A DNA stretch of 33,140 bases from Giesbergeria sp. (GCF_028686475.1 NZ_JAQUCA010000029.1:1-33140), one strand, 5' to 3'. Positions 1 through 8,216 are shown, numbered from the stretch's first letter. Numbers and translations are program-made. The notes: generated from the sequence alone by a model not told the origin.

Positions 1-157
1 TTTCCACTCATGGAGTGACCATTTTTTACAAGATTGTCACTTTTGCATGAACGACAGAGATAAACAATTTTTTCTTCAATCATTAAATTTCTTAAAATAA
101 TTAATCATTGGTAATTTTACCACTACCGAAAAACTAAGCAAACAAAAAGCCAAACAA

Positions 158-676
158 TTGTTTGAAAGCGGCGACATCGCCCAAGTAGAAGTGGGCACTT
201 TTGCTGGCTTGGCCTACATCCATGCCTATTTGTTTGGCGCGGTGTATGAATTTGCTGGCAAAGTGCGGGATGTCAACTTGGCCAAGGGAAACTTTCGCTT
301 TGCCCCGGTGATGTATTTGCAGCAATCATTAGCGCATATTAGCGCCATGCCACAACAAAATTTTGACCAAATTATTGAAAAATACGTAGAAATGAACGTC
401 GCCCACCCATTTCGCGAAGGCAATGGGCGTGCCACCCGCATTTGGCTAGACTTGATATTGAAAAAAGAAATTCAGCAGGTGATTGACTGGAATGCAGTGG
501 ACAAAGCCGAGTATTTATCCGCAATGGAGCGCAGCGTGGTCAAAGATTTAGAAATTAAACACCTGCTCAAACATGCCCTGACCGACCAAATCAACGACCG
601 CGCACTGTATATGAAAGGCATCGACGTAAGCTATTACTACGAAGGTTATAGTGAATACCGCGTTGAGGATTTATAA
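158..676 (+). CDS. fic: Class III Fic protein (AMP-transferase)
   Basis: Fic enzymes transfer AMP from ATP to hydroxyl side chains of target proteins. The signature HPFREGNGRATR is complete (residues 83-94 from the TTG at 158), including catalytic His83 and the GNGR loop. The C-terminus carries SYYYEG (158-163), which fits the C-terminal (S/T)xxxE(G/N) inhibitory helix of class III Fic proteins such as Neisseria meningitidis Fic, so the enzyme is probably self-inhibited. The start is uncertain. The frame is open back to a stop at 98-100, and the extra residues (TTTEKLSKQKAKQ before LFESGD) look like true family sequence, but no ATG or GTG occurs there; ATT at 107 or TTG at 158 are the only options. 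The 5' end may therefore have been damaged. It ends 1 nt before hsdM. GC is near 40% in the catalytic region, lower than downstream genes, suggesting transfer. The Fic identity is firm; the target is unknown. Confidence 0.9.
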   Translation: MFESGDIAQVEVGTFAGLAYIHAYLFGAVYEFAGKVRDVNLAKGNFRFAPVMYLQQSLAHISAMPQQNFDQIIEKYVEMNVAHPFREGNGRATRIWLDLILKKEIQQVIDWNAVDKAEYLSAMERSVVKDLEIKHLLKHALTDQINDRALYMKGIDVSYYYEGYSEYRVEDL

Positions 677-677
677 C

Positions 678-2291
678 ATGACCGACCAAAACCAAAAACA
701 ACTGGGCAACACCCTTTGGGCGATTGCCGACCAACTGCGCGGCGCAATGGATGCGGACGATTTCCGCGATTACATGTTGTCCTTCCTGTTTCTGCGCTAC
801 CTGTCAGACAACTACGAAACCGCCGCCAAGAAACAATTGGTGCGCGATTATCCCGTTGTGGATGCCGACAGCCGCGAAGTGCCGCTGGCGCAGTGGTACG
901 CCCAGAACGTCGATGATATTCCAGCGTTTGAGAAGCAAATGCGGCGCAAAGTGCATTATGTGATTCAGCCCGCGCACCTGTGGCCCAGCATTGCCAATTT
1001 GGCCCGCACGCAAAGCCTAGATTTGCTGTTCACCTTGCAAACCGGCTTCAAATATATTGAGACCGAATCTTTTGCCAGCACCTTTGCCGGGCTATTTTCT
1101 GAGATTGACCTGAGTTCGCCCAAGCTGGGCAAAACCTACACCGACCGCAACGCCAAACTTTGCACCATTATCCAGAAAATAGCCGAAGGGCTGGCCGATT
1201 TTTCTACCGATATAGATGCACTGGGCGATGCTTATGAATACCTGATTGGCCAGTTTGCCGCTGGCTCGGGCAAAAAGGCAGGCGAGTTTTACACCCCGCA
1301 GCAAATGTCGGACATTCTCTCGGCCATTGTGACGCTGGACAGCCAAGAACCCAAAACTGGGGCCAAGCAGCGGCTAGGGAATGTGCTGGATTTTGCCTGC
1401 GGCTCTGGCTCGCTGCTGCTGAACGTTCGCAAAAAGGTAAACCAAGCGGGTGGCAGCATCGGCAAAATTTTTGGCCAAGAAAAAAACATTACCACCTACA
1501 ACCTCGCGCGCATGAACATGCTGCTGCACGGGGTGAAAGATACCGAGTTTGACATCTTTCACGGCGATACCCTGCTGAACGAATGGGATATGCTGCGCGA
1601 GCAAAATCCGGCCAAGAAGCCCAGCTTTGATGCGATTGTGGCCAATCCGCCCTTCAGTTACCGCTGGGAGCCTACCGATGCGCTGGCCGATGATGTGCGC
1701 TTTAAAAGCCACGGCCTAGCGCCCAAATCGGCCGCTGATTTTGCTTTTCTGCTGCACGGTTTTCACTTCCTGAAAGATGAAGGCGTGATGGCGATTATTT
1801 TGCCGCACGGTGTGCTGTTCCGGGGCGGTGCTGAGGAGCGCATCCGCACCAAGCTGCTCAAAGACGGCCACATCGACACGGTGATTGGGCTGCCTGCCAA
1901 TCTTTTTTACTCGACTGGCATCCCGGTGTGCATTTTGGTGCTAAAAAAGTGCAAAAAGCCCGACGATGTGCTGTTTATCAACGCAGCAGAACACTTCAAC
2001 AAAGGCAAACGCCAAAACCAACTAAGCGAGGCGCACATTGCCAAAATCATTGCTGCCTACCAACACCGTACCGAAGAGCCGCGCTACTCGCGCCGGGTGG
2101 AGATGGCCGAGATTGAGAAAAATGACTTTAACCTGAATATCTCGCGCTACATCAGCACAGCAGTGGGCGAACCTGAGATTGATTTGCAGGCCACCCATGC
2201 CCAACTGCTGGCACTAGCGCAGAACATTCAGCAGGCGCGGGAGCAACACAATGCCTTCCTGCACCAATTGGGCCTGCCCGCCTTGCCATGA
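678..2291 (+). CDS. hsdM: Type I restriction-modification methylase subunit HsdM
   Basis: N6-adenine DNA methyltransferase subunit, normally working as M2S or R2M2S with HsdS providing sequence recognition. The 537-residue protein starts at the ATG right after the fic stop. It shows the HsdM N-terminal helical domain (about 10-150), the conserved GEFYTP (202-207), the AdoMet-binding motif I DFACGSGS (238-245) and the catalytic motif IV NPPF (323-326). Length and motifs are normal, so it looks functional. The oddity is context: fic lies 1 nt upstream and an XRE regulator follows, with no hsdS or hsdR in the window. Either the partners lie left of position 1, or this is an orphan methylase. It cannot choose a target site alone, so an HsdS elsewhere would be needed for activity. 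Confidence 0.95.
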   Translation: MTDQNQKQLGNTLWAIADQLRGAMDADDFRDYMLSFLFLRYLSDNYETAAKKQLVRDYPVVDADSREVPLAQWYAQNVDDIPAFEKQMRRKVHYVIQPAHLWPSIANLARTQSLDLLFTLQTGFKYIETESFASTFAGLFSEIDLSSPKLGKTYTDRNAKLCTIIQKIAEGLADFSTDIDALGDAYEYLIGQFAAGSGKKAGEFYTPQQMSDILSAIVTLDSQEPKTGAKQRLGNVLDFACGSGSLLLNVRKKVNQAGGSIGKIFGQEKNITTYNLARMNMLLHGVKDTEFDIFHGDTLLNEWDMLREQNPAKKPSFDAIVANPPFSYRWEPTDALADDVRFKSHGLAPKSAADFAFLLHGFHFLKDEGVMAIILPHGVLFRGGAEERIRTKLLKDGHIDTVIGLPANLFYSTGIPVCILVLKKCKKPDDVLFINAAEHFNKGKRQNQLSEAHIAKIIAAYQHRTEEPRYSRRVEMAEIEKNDFNLNISRYISTAVGEPEIDLQATHAQLLALAQNIQQAREQHNAFLHQLGLPALP

Positions 2292-2305
2292 AGCCTTGCC
2301 ATGAG
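2280..2305 (+). repeat. 13-nt tandem duplication spanning hsdM stop and XRE start
   Basis: Two adjacent 13-nt units (2280-2292 and 2293-2305) are identical at 12 of 13 positions. Each contains CCATGA. In the first unit the TGA is the hsdM stop; in the second the ATG is the start of the next gene. This suggests an ancestral ATGA stop/start overlap that was split by a tandem duplication. Confidence 0.75.
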
Positions 2306-3044
2306 CACCACCGCTGACCTGGTTGCCGCCCTCAAGCACGAACTCAAAGCCGCTGGCCTGACCTATGCCGATGTAGCGCAAGCGCTAGGCATGGCCGAAT
2401 CCAGCGTCAAGCGCATGTTGGCCAAGGGCGAGATGCCCTTGGCGCGGCTCGATGTCATCTGCCGGATACTCAAAATAGATTTTGCCGACTTGGCCCAACG
2501 CATGTTAGAGGCCCAGCCGCTGCTAAGCCAACTCAGCCAAGCGCAAGAACAGGCCGTGGTGGCCGACCGCATTTTGTTGCTGGTGGCCATTTGCGTGCTA
2601 AGCCAATGGACGTTGGAACACATCGTCAGCCATTACCGCGTGACCGAGGCCCAAACCATTGCCGCACTGGCCCAGTTAGACCGTATCGGCATTATTGAAC
2701 TGCGCCCGCTGAACCGCTACCGCCTGAAATTGGCCAAAACCTTCCGCTGGCGGCCCCACGGCCCGGTGATGCAATACTTTCGAGAACATGCGCTGCTGGA
2801 GTATTTTGGCGGTGCTTTTGACGGCCCCGGCGAGGGGCTGCTGCTGGTGCATGGCAGCGTCAGTCGGGCGCAGGCTCCGGCGTTTATGGAGCGCTTACAG
2901 CGCGTAGCACACGATTTTGCCCAGCAGCATCTGGCCGACCAAAAGTTGCCCGAGGCCGAGCGCGAAGGCTACACCCTGCTGCTGGCAGCGCGGCGCTGGG
3001 AGTTTGCTGCCTTTGCGGCCATGCGCCGTATAAACCCTAGCTAG
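2301..3044 (+). CDS. XRE-family helix-turn-helix transcriptional regulator
   Basis: A 247-residue putative DNA-binding regulator. Residues about 17-60 form a Cro/CI-type helix-turn-helix (LTYADVAQALGMAESSVKRML). The remainder has a hydrophobic helix (about 90-110), a possible second winged-helix-like stretch (TEAQTIAALAQLDRIGIIELRP) and a C-terminal domain rich in Leu, Arg and aromatic residues that probably senses a signal or mediates dimerisation. It starts 9 nt after hsdM but its composition resembles the core genes, and it uses CTG/TTG before Glu more often than neighbours, so it may be an ancestral chromosomal gene that marks the right edge of the fic-hsdM insertion rather than a controller of hsdM. 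Its operator and ligand are not apparent. Confidence 0.8.
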   Translation: MSTTADLVAALKHELKAAGLTYADVAQALGMAESSVKRMLAKGEMPLARLDVICRILKIDFADLAQRMLEAQPLLSQLSQAQEQAVVADRILLLVAICVLSQWTLEHIVSHYRVTEAQTIAALAQLDRIGIIELRPLNRYRLKLAKTFRWRPHGPVMQYFREHALLEYFGGAFDGPGEGLLLVHGSVSRAQAPAFMERLQRVAHDFAQQHLADQKLPEAEREGYTLLLAARRWEFAAFAAMRRINPS

Positions 3045-3157
3045 GCAAGCCTGCACTGCACTCGGGTTCTTCGGGTACGATGGCAAGCCTAGGTATAGTT
3101 ACAAACAGTGGCGTGTCGATGTCCGATGCCCCGCACTCCCCTTTATAAGGATTACCC

Positions 3158-3394
3158 ATGTTTCCTGAGTACCGCGAACTCATCACCCAACTCAAGCACG
3201 TTGACCACCACTTCACCCGCCTGTTTGACGAGCATAACGACCTCGATCACAAAATCAAGGCGATGGAAGCGCGCACCATTCCCGGCACCGACCTCGAAAT
3301 CGAAGTGCTGAAAAAAGAAAAGCTGCACCTCAAGGACCAGCTGTATGTGATTTTGCAAAAGAAAGCCGCTGAACGCGACACTGAACAAGCCTAA
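3158..3394 (+). CDS. YdcH/DUF465-family small coiled-coil protein
   Basis: A 78-residue, highly charged helical protein. It contains the DUF465 pattern: an N-terminal HVDHHFTRLFDEHNDLDHKI stretch, then an acidic linker and a C-terminal LKKEKLHLKDQLYVIL helix that should form an antiparallel coiled coil. The ATG at 3158 is preceded by a good ribosome-binding site (AAGGAT, 3146-3151). Function is unknown in the family. It stands alone, with hairpins immediately downstream and a possible -10 (TATAGT, 3094-3099) upstream, so it is probably its own transcript. Confidence 0.85.
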   Translation: MFPEYRELITQLKHVDHHFTRLFDEHNDLDHKIKAMEARTIPGTDLEIEVLKKEKLHLKDQLYVILQKKAAERDTEQA

Positions 3395-3404
3395 GCCGCC
3401 CCAG

Positions 3405-3433
3405 CCAGCACCCTGACCACCAGCAGGTGCTGG
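3405..3433 (+). terminator. Hairpin downstream of the DUF465 gene
   Basis: An 8-bp perfect stem (3405-3412 with 3426-3433) and 13-nt loop, followed by TTTT. It is either a first terminator or an RNA-stabilising hairpin ahead of the stronger one at 3454. Confidence 0.5.
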
Positions 3434-3453
3434 TTTTATGGCCGCAAGCTAAC

Positions 3454-3481
3454 AAGCGCAACAAGCTGTTGCGCTTTTTTT
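3454..3481 (+). terminator. Rho-independent terminator
   Basis: A 10-bp stem (3454-3463 pairing with 3467-3476), a 3-nt loop and a run of Ts through 3481. It closes the DUF465 transcript. Because the left arm starts AA, the reverse strand has no long T run, so it mainly serves the plus strand. Confidence 0.85.
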
Positions 3482-3516
3482 GTGCCTGTTTGCTGCTGGG
3501 TTAATCTGCTGCTGGG

Positions 3517-4809
3517 TCAATCGGTGGCTTCATCATTAGTTTTTGGTGCCAGCAACACCGCCAGCACAGCGCTGTAACCATACAGCTGTTGGCCTGCAAT
3601 TTCGCCACCGGCAAAAAAGCCGACCAAAGGCACATCGCCCAAGGCATGGCGCAGCCATTGCAGTTCAGCCCCCGGCGCGCCAAAATGGTTGCTACCACGC
3701 CCCGAGCAGCTGATATAGATGGCCGCCACCATTTGCTGGGGCAGCAAAGCCGCATCGTCCCGCTCTACCACCGGCAGCAACTCTAGCGCATCGGGGGCCA
3801 GCTCTTCGCGCAGTTCGGCACAAATACGCACCAAATCGGCGCGTGCGGCAGCGTGGTGGCGCTGGCAAAAATGCAGGCCCATGCCCACGGCCACTTCATC
3901 GGCCAAGGCCACGCCCCGACGGCTACCATCTAAACCAATAATATGGCGCACGCGCACATCAGCGCCCAAAGTGCCGGGGTGCTGCACCAACGGTGCTGTG
4001 TGGTAAGCCTCGGGAATATCAATCAGCCCGGCCAGCACGCCACGCACGCGCTCTACCGCTTGGTGGGGGTCAGCCTGCAAGGAGACTCCTAGCGTATGCA
4101 GCAACACGTCCAAAGCGGGTTGGCCGTCCAGCTCTAGCACGACGTTGTCTTGGGCAGCGGTGATGCAGTAGCGCAGCCCCACCGGCTGGCAACCTTGCGT
4201 TAGGCGCGAGACCCAATGTAAGCCCGCACCCCAAGCCACCCCCGACAAGCCGCCCGAAAAAACACCACTGACCCCGCCCTGCCCAGCAACGGTGCCGGTG
4301 CTGCTCACGGCCAATTGCACGCTGGCCCCTCGGCTGGCGGCCAGACCACCAAACACGGCTCCGCTGCTGGTGCGTTGGGCGACTTCGGCAATCAAACTGG
4401 GTAAATCTGGGGTGCGACCTTCGGCGTGTAGCAGCGCAGTGTGGGCCGTAAAACCGGGCTGGCCGGTGCGCGGCAAAGGGGTAACACCCGAAAAAATACG
4501 GTATTGGTCGGTGGGCAGCTCCAGCAACATCACGGCCAAGGCTGGCTCGTCAAAATACTCTGCGCCGCTGGCACACACGCCAATGCCCACGGTGCCGCTC
4601 CAATCGGTGACGGTGGGCAATTCGGCGGCAAAAAAATCCAAGATGGCTTGCGCCTCTGTGGCGTAGTGGTCAGTGAGGTAGAGCAGGCCCAAATTGGGCG
4701 TATCGGCATAAGCGGGCAAGGCCATGTAGCCGCGCAATTGCGCCAAGGCCAAGGCCGCTGCCATGCGCCATTGGGGGTGCGTGGCATGGCCAGTGGGACA
4801 GCGCTTCAT
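3517..4809 (-). CDS. FIST-domain signal-sensing protein
   Basis: A 430-residue protein with a FIST_N domain (roughly 20-215, including ILDFFAAELPTVTDWSGTVG and a Gly/Ser-rich SSGAVFGGLAASRG core) and a FIST_C domain (roughly 225-410, ending in SGRGSNHFGAPGAELQWL and VPLVGFFAGGEIAG). FIST domains are cytoplasmic sensors thought to bind small ligands, often found fused or next to chemotaxis and c-di-GMP proteins. Here it stands alone with no output domain. Its start lies 5 nt from the phaM stop on the same strand, so the two probably share a transcript. The ligand is unknown; a role linked to PHB storage or nutrient status is only suggested by position. Confidence 0.85.
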   Translation of the reverse strand: MKRCPTGHATHPQWRMAAALALAQLRGYMALPAYADTPNLGLLYLTDHYATEAQAILDFFAAELPTVTDWSGTVGIGVCASGAEYFDEPALAVMLLELPTDQYRIFSGVTPLPRTGQPGFTAHTALLHAEGRTPDLPSLIAEVAQRTSSGAVFGGLAASRGASVQLAVSSTGTVAGQGGVSGVFSGGLSGVAWGAGLHWVSRLTQGCQPVGLRYCITAAQDNVVLELDGQPALDVLLHTLGVSLQADPHQAVERVRGVLAGLIDIPEAYHTAPLVQHPGTLGADVRVRHIIGLDGSRRGVALADEVAVGMGLHFCQRHHAAARADLVRICAELREELAPDALELLPVVERDDAALLPQQMVAAIYISCSGRGSNHFGAPGAELQWLRHALGDVPLVGFFAGGEIAGQQLYGYSAVLAVLLAPKTNDEATD

Positions 4810-4814
4810 GCGGC

Positions 4815-5621
4815 TTAACGGGCTGCTTTGGTGCGGCGCACCGGCGGTTTGCGCGACTCGGGGTCGGCTTCGGCATCAGCAGCGCCAGCAGCGGCTTCAT
4901 CAGTGGCCTCTGGGGCTGGACTGGGGGCTGCTTTGCGTGCGGTGGTGGTTTTTTTGGCCGGGGCAGTGGCTTGGCTGGCGGCCTGGCTGGCCACTTGCTG
5001 GGCGGCTACACCGGCAGCGGTGGCTGCCGTGGCAGCTTGCAAGGTGGCCTCTTGTACGGTTTGCACGCCTTTGGCGGCGATGTCGGTGGCGGTTTTGAAG
5101 GCTTCAGCGGCCAAATCGGTGGCTCCGGCTTTGCTGGCCTCGGTCATGGCGGTGGCAGCAATTTGTTGGAATTGCTGGGTTAAGGCCCCCCACCATTGCA
5201 TCGGGTCAATCACGCCGGGGGCTGGGCTGGCTTCTGCGGCAGCGGCTGGCGCTGGGGCTGGCGCAGCGGCTGGGGCAGATTTTTTGCTGCTGGCCGGGGC
5301 TTCGGGGGTTTTGATGGTGAAGGCATTGGCCATGTCGGTCATGCTGAAATTCATGCCCTTGAGCGTGGCCAGCGTCATTTTTTGCACTTCTAGCGCTTGG
5401 ATGGTGGCGCTCAGGGCGCGCGAATTTTGTTCTAGCCAAAATTGCACCGATTTGAGTTCGCTGATGCGCTTTTCTAGCTCCTCCACGCTCACGGTGGGGG
5501 TCACCCAGCTGGACATATTGGGCATTTGCGGCAGGCTGTTGGTAGCGCCTTGGGTCAGGTTTTGCAAAAAATCAAAGCCGGGCAAAAAATTGCCGAAACC
5601 GAAAGAATGGTTATCGCTCAT
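4815..5621 (-). CDS. phaM: PhaM-like PHB granule / nucleoid-associated protein
   Basis: A 268-residue relative of Ralstonia PhaM, which activates PHB synthase PhaC and tethers PHB granules to the nucleoid. The N-terminus has the conserved granule-associated region (FLPGFDFLQNL, then VEELEKRISELKSVQFWLEQN, residues about 45-65). An Ala/Pro linker follows, then a phasin-like helix with DPMQWWGALTQQFQQIA, and finally a Lys/Ala/Pro-rich, histone-like tail ending RRTKAAR that fits DNA binding. I chose ATG 5621 because GGAG sits 5 nt upstream; the GTG at 5627 overlaps that site. It is the first gene of a probable phaM-FIST operon. A second PHA-related gene lies at 11581. The identification is by family pattern, not by close identity. 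Confidence 0.8.
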   Translation of the reverse strand: MSDNHSFGFGNFLPGFDFLQNLTQGATNSLPQMPNMSSWVTPTVSVEELEKRISELKSVQFWLEQNSRALSATIQALEVQKMTLATLKGMNFSMTDMANAFTIKTPEAPASSKKSAPAAAPAPAPAAAAEASPAPGVIDPMQWWGALTQQFQQIAATAMTEASKAGATDLAAEAFKTATDIAAKGVQTVQEATLQAATAATAAGVAAQQVASQAASQATAPAKKTTTARKAAPSPAPEATDEAAAGAADAEADPESRKPPVRRTKAAR

Positions 5622-5685
5622 GGACACTCCGCTGGGTGGTGGATTTAGGAAACAAGTTGCAGCTTAACCCAAGGCATGGGCATTT

Positions 5686-6198
5686 TTAGTGGCGCATGGC
5701 ACCGTGGCCAGCGCCATGCCCGGCCATAGCACCGGGCATCTTGGCACTGACGGGCACTTGCAACGCCAACTGCGACTGCGCGCCTTGGGCATCTTGGAAC
5801 ACCAAGGTCAGGGGCACTTGCGTGCCTTGGGCCAGCGGTGCTTTCAAGTCCATCAGCATGACATGGTAGCCGCCGGGTTGGAGTTCTACCGCTTGGCCAG
5901 CGGGTAAATCGAGTCCGGCAATGGCACGCATTTTCATGACATCGCCTTCCATTTTCATTTCATGGATTTCGGTCACACCGGCGGCGGCAGACTCGGCGCG
6001 CACCAAACGGCTGGCGCTGCTGGCGGTCAGGCGCATAAAAGCACCGGTGGCTTTTTGGCCCACGACTGTGGCGCGCACCCAAGCATTGTCCGCCTGCACT
6101 GGGGCGGCTACGGTTTGGGCCGATACAGCACCCGCCCATAGGGCAGCGCTGAACAACAAGGGGCAAGCAAGGCGTGATAACAACATGGCTCTATCCAT
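5686..6198 (-). CDS. Periplasmic copper chaperone PCu(A)C
   Basis: Periplasmic Cu(I) carrier that helps load copper into cytochrome c oxidase. It has an N-terminal signal peptide (LLSRLACPLLFSAALWAGAVSA, probable cleavage before Q) and the complete copper-binding signature H-X10-M-X21-H-X-M, visible from the His of EIHEM to GGYHVM. The C-terminal tail (MAGHGAGHGAMRH) is rich in His and Met and could hold extra copper. Length 170 is normal for the family. ATG 6198 follows a near GAGG; ATG 6186 is an alternative that leaves a cleaner signal peptide. No Sco or oxidase assembly gene is adjacent. Confidence 0.92.
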   Translation of the reverse strand: MDRAMLLSRLACPLLFSAALWAGAVSAQTVAAPVQADNAWVRATVVGQKATGAFMRLTASSASRLVRAESAAAGVTEIHEMKMEGDVMKMRAIAGLDLPAGQAVELQPGGYHVMLMDLKAPLAQGTQVPLTLVFQDAQGAQSQLALQVPVSAKMPGAMAGHGAGHGAMRH

Positions 6199-6369
6199 CC
6201 TCTACCGCAGGGCGGCAAATACGTAAGCCGCCATTTTGGCGCAGAAAAAAGTACCGTCCCACGATACCCCCACGCCCACCAGACAACACTGGCTGCAAAA
6301 AGTCCAGACAAGCGCGCCGGTTTGTCGCACCATAGCTGCCATGTTCAAGCTGTTTGGCGGAGAATTTAC

Positions 6370-6837
6370 ATGGCCCCCACCCCTTCCCCCCTCCCTTCGG
6401 TACAACGCGATTCGCGCGCTTGGCAATGGCAGGTTTGGATTTCCTTTGGCATTGCGGTTTTTTTATGCACCGTCGGTTTGGCCTATTTGCCCGGCGAGCC
6501 ATTAGAGCAAGCCTTTATGGTGATGGGCTATATCTTTTGCCTGAGTGCGGTGTTTGGCCTGTCCAAATTTATCCGCGACAACCAAAACCCACGCCGGGGT
6601 GGCGCTGCCGATACGCCGCTGTGGCGTTTTGTCGTCTGGGGCGGTTTTGCCGTGGCCATGCTACTGACGGGCTGGGGCCTGCTGGGTATGGATATTCATC
6701 CCAATTACAAGGCGTTTTTGGGCGTGAGCTGGCTCTATCTGATTACCACGGCCTTTACCTTGGCCAAGATGCTGCGCGACGATTACGAAGCCCAACGGCG
6801 CGAAGGCTTCCATGTGGACAGCGGATTGGAAGATTGA
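6370..6837 (+). CDS. YiaA/YiaB-family inner membrane protein
   Basis: A 155-residue protein with four hydrophobic helices arranged as two similar pairs: WISFGIAVFLCTVGLAYL and FMVMGYIFCLSAVFGLSKFIRD, then FVVWGGFAVAMLLTGWGLLG and FLGVSWLYLITTAFTLAKMLRD. Each pair ends with K(F/M)(I/L)RD, the hallmark of the YiaAB two-helix domain. Function in the cell membrane is unknown. ATG 6370 is chosen because GGAG lies 8 nt upstream. It is divergent from the copper chaperone gene with about 170 bp between, enough for two promoters. Confidence 0.85.
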   Translation: MAPTPSPLPSVQRDSRAWQWQVWISFGIAVFLCTVGLAYLPGEPLEQAFMVMGYIFCLSAVFGLSKFIRDNQNPRRGGAADTPLWRFVVWGGFAVAMLLTGWGLLGMDIHPNYKAFLGVSWLYLITTAFTLAKMLRDDYEAQRREGFHVDSGLED

Positions 6838-6856
6838 TTTTTTTCAGGAACGCACC

Positions 6857-7336
6857 ATGCTGCACACTTTTTTGTTTTCTGCTGCCTCCCTCGGGGCCAC
6901 GCGCACACTTTGGGCCGGTACGCTGGCGGCCTTGCTGCTGACCTGCACCCCAGCGCAGGCGCAAAGCGATGCCTCGGTGGCCTTATCGCTGCTGCCGCTG
7001 GCATCGGTGGTGGGTACGGCCTCGGCTGGGGCCGCTTTGGCGCAAGCCTCGGTAGCCTTGCCAGCGGCTTTGTCGGTGGCGGGGGCGGTGTTGACCATCC
7101 AAGCGGTGCAGGTATCGGCCATCGGTACGGTGTATGTGTTGGAGCGGGCCTCGGATGGCGCCCGTGTCAGTATTGAGGTGAGCGCGCGCGTTGGCGCGGC
7201 CTCGGCGCGCGTGGTGGGCGAAGTGGTGGCTTGCAGCATCATTGGCAGCGGGGTGATTTTGTCGGTGGCGGGCGAGGTGCTGGCTTTTGTACCCAATGCC
7301 TTGGGCCAGGCGCTGCTCTACAACGAAGCCTTATAA
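6857..7336 (+). CDS. Secreted Ala/Val/Ser-rich protein of unknown function
   Basis: A 159-residue protein starting at ATG 6857, with AGGAA 6 nt upstream. Residues 1-36 look like a signal peptide (TLWAGTLAALLLTCTPAQAQ). The mature part is almost entirely small residues (Ala, Val, Ser, Gly) in amphipathic runs, and contains one cysteine (VVACSIIG). I recognise no domain. It heads a cluster with DUF2145 and the zinc-ribbon protein (next start 4 nt after its stop), so it probably acts with them in the envelope. Low sequence complexity makes homology searches unreliable. Confidence 0.75.
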   Translation: MLHTFLFSAASLGATRTLWAGTLAALLLTCTPAQAQSDASVALSLLPLASVVGTASAGAALAQASVALPAALSVAGAVLTIQAVQVSAIGTVYVLERASDGARVSIEVSARVGAASARVVGEVVACSIIGSGVILSVAGEVLAFVPNALGQALLYNEAL

Positions 7337-7340
7337 ATGG

Positions 7341-8216
7341 ATGGCTACCACCATGCCGCTTAACCGCCGCTTCTGGCACAGAGACACTGGCACTGGCATT
7401 CGCTTGGGTTGGCTGTGCTTGACCCTTACGACCCTTATGGCCTTGACAACCTTGACGGCCCACGCGGGCCATCCCTGCAAACCCGCAAAGCCGCCCACAG
7501 CGCAAGCCCTTGGCCGCAGTATGGCCTTGGCACAACGCACGGCACAGGCATTAGAAACCGAACACCAGCGCTACGGCACCCAAGTGGTGTTGCTGGGGCG
7601 GGCCGGACAAGATTTAACTGCCTACGGCCTGCATTACTCGCACTTGGGTTGGGCTTACCGCACCCCTGCTGGGCCGTGGCGCGTGGTGCATAAACTCAAC
7701 CAATGCGGCAGCGCGGTGGGCCAGCTGTACCGCCAAGGCTTGGGCGAGTTTTTTTTGGATGATTTGTGGCGCTACGAGGCCGTTTGGGCCGTACCCACGC
7801 CAGCGGTGCAGCAGCAACTGTGGCCACTGCTCCAAGACAAGCGCCGCGTTACCTTGCTCCAGCACCGGCCTTATAGCTTGGTCAGTTATGTCTGGGGGCA
7901 ACGTTATCAGCAATCCAATCAATGGGCCATCGAGACCCTGGCCGCCGCGATGGTGCCAGACGGCATCCGCAACCGCGACCAAGCGCAGGCGTGGTTACAG
8001 TTTCAAGGCTACCGCCCCGGTACTTTGCAGATTAGCGCTTGGCGGCGTTTGGGCGCACGCGCCGCATCAGCCCATATTGCCTTTGACGACCACCCGCAGC
8101 GCCAGCGCCTGACCGGACGCATCGAGACCGTCACCGCCGATTCGGTGCTGGCGTGGCTGCCACGCGCCCAACTGGCCAGCGCGCCCGTCACTTTGAGCGA
8201 AGGAGACCCTCCATGA
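7341..8216 (+). CDS. DUF2145 family exported protein
   Basis: A 291-residue exported protein. A signal peptide (IRLGWLCLTLTTLMALTTLTAHA) is followed by GHPCKPAKPP, typical of DUF2145 members, then a domain with conserved YGLHYSHLGWAYRT, a KLNQCGS motif, and SNQWAIETLAAAM. The layout (His of HYSHLGW, later Asn/Gln-rich helix) recalls papain-like NlpC/P60-type folds, but I see no clear catalytic Cys-His pair, so enzyme activity is doubtful. Start may be ATG 7341 or 7353; neither has a strong ribosome-binding site, fitting coupling to the upstream gene 4 nt away. Its stop overlaps the next start as ATGA. Confidence 0.85.
   Translation: MATTMPLNRRFWHRDTGTGIRLGWLCLTLTTLMALTTLTAHAGHPCKPAKPPTAQALGRSMALAQRTAQALETEHQRYGTQVVLLGRAGQDLTAYGLHYSHLGWAYRTPAGPWRVVHKLNQCGSAVGQLYRQGLGEFFLDDLWRYEAVWAVPTPAVQQQLWPLLQDKRRVTLLQHRPYSLVSYVWGQRYQQSNQWAIETLAAAMVPDGIRNRDQAQAWLQFQGYRPGTLQISAWRRLGARAASAHIAFDDHPQRQRLTGRIETVTADSVLAWLPRAQLASAPVTLSEGDPP

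Noticed and set aside
1-100. Short inverted repeats in the AT-rich left edge (CACTC/GAGTG at 5-17; GTGAC/GTCAC at 15-40)
   Set aside because: Five-base arms are expected by chance, and with the gene to the left unseen no role can be assigned.
4828-5667. Long plus-strand ORF opposite phaM
   Set aside because: It is the antisense shadow of an Ala/Pro-rich gene, has no family signature, and the minus-strand frame has a ribosome-binding site and PhaM features.
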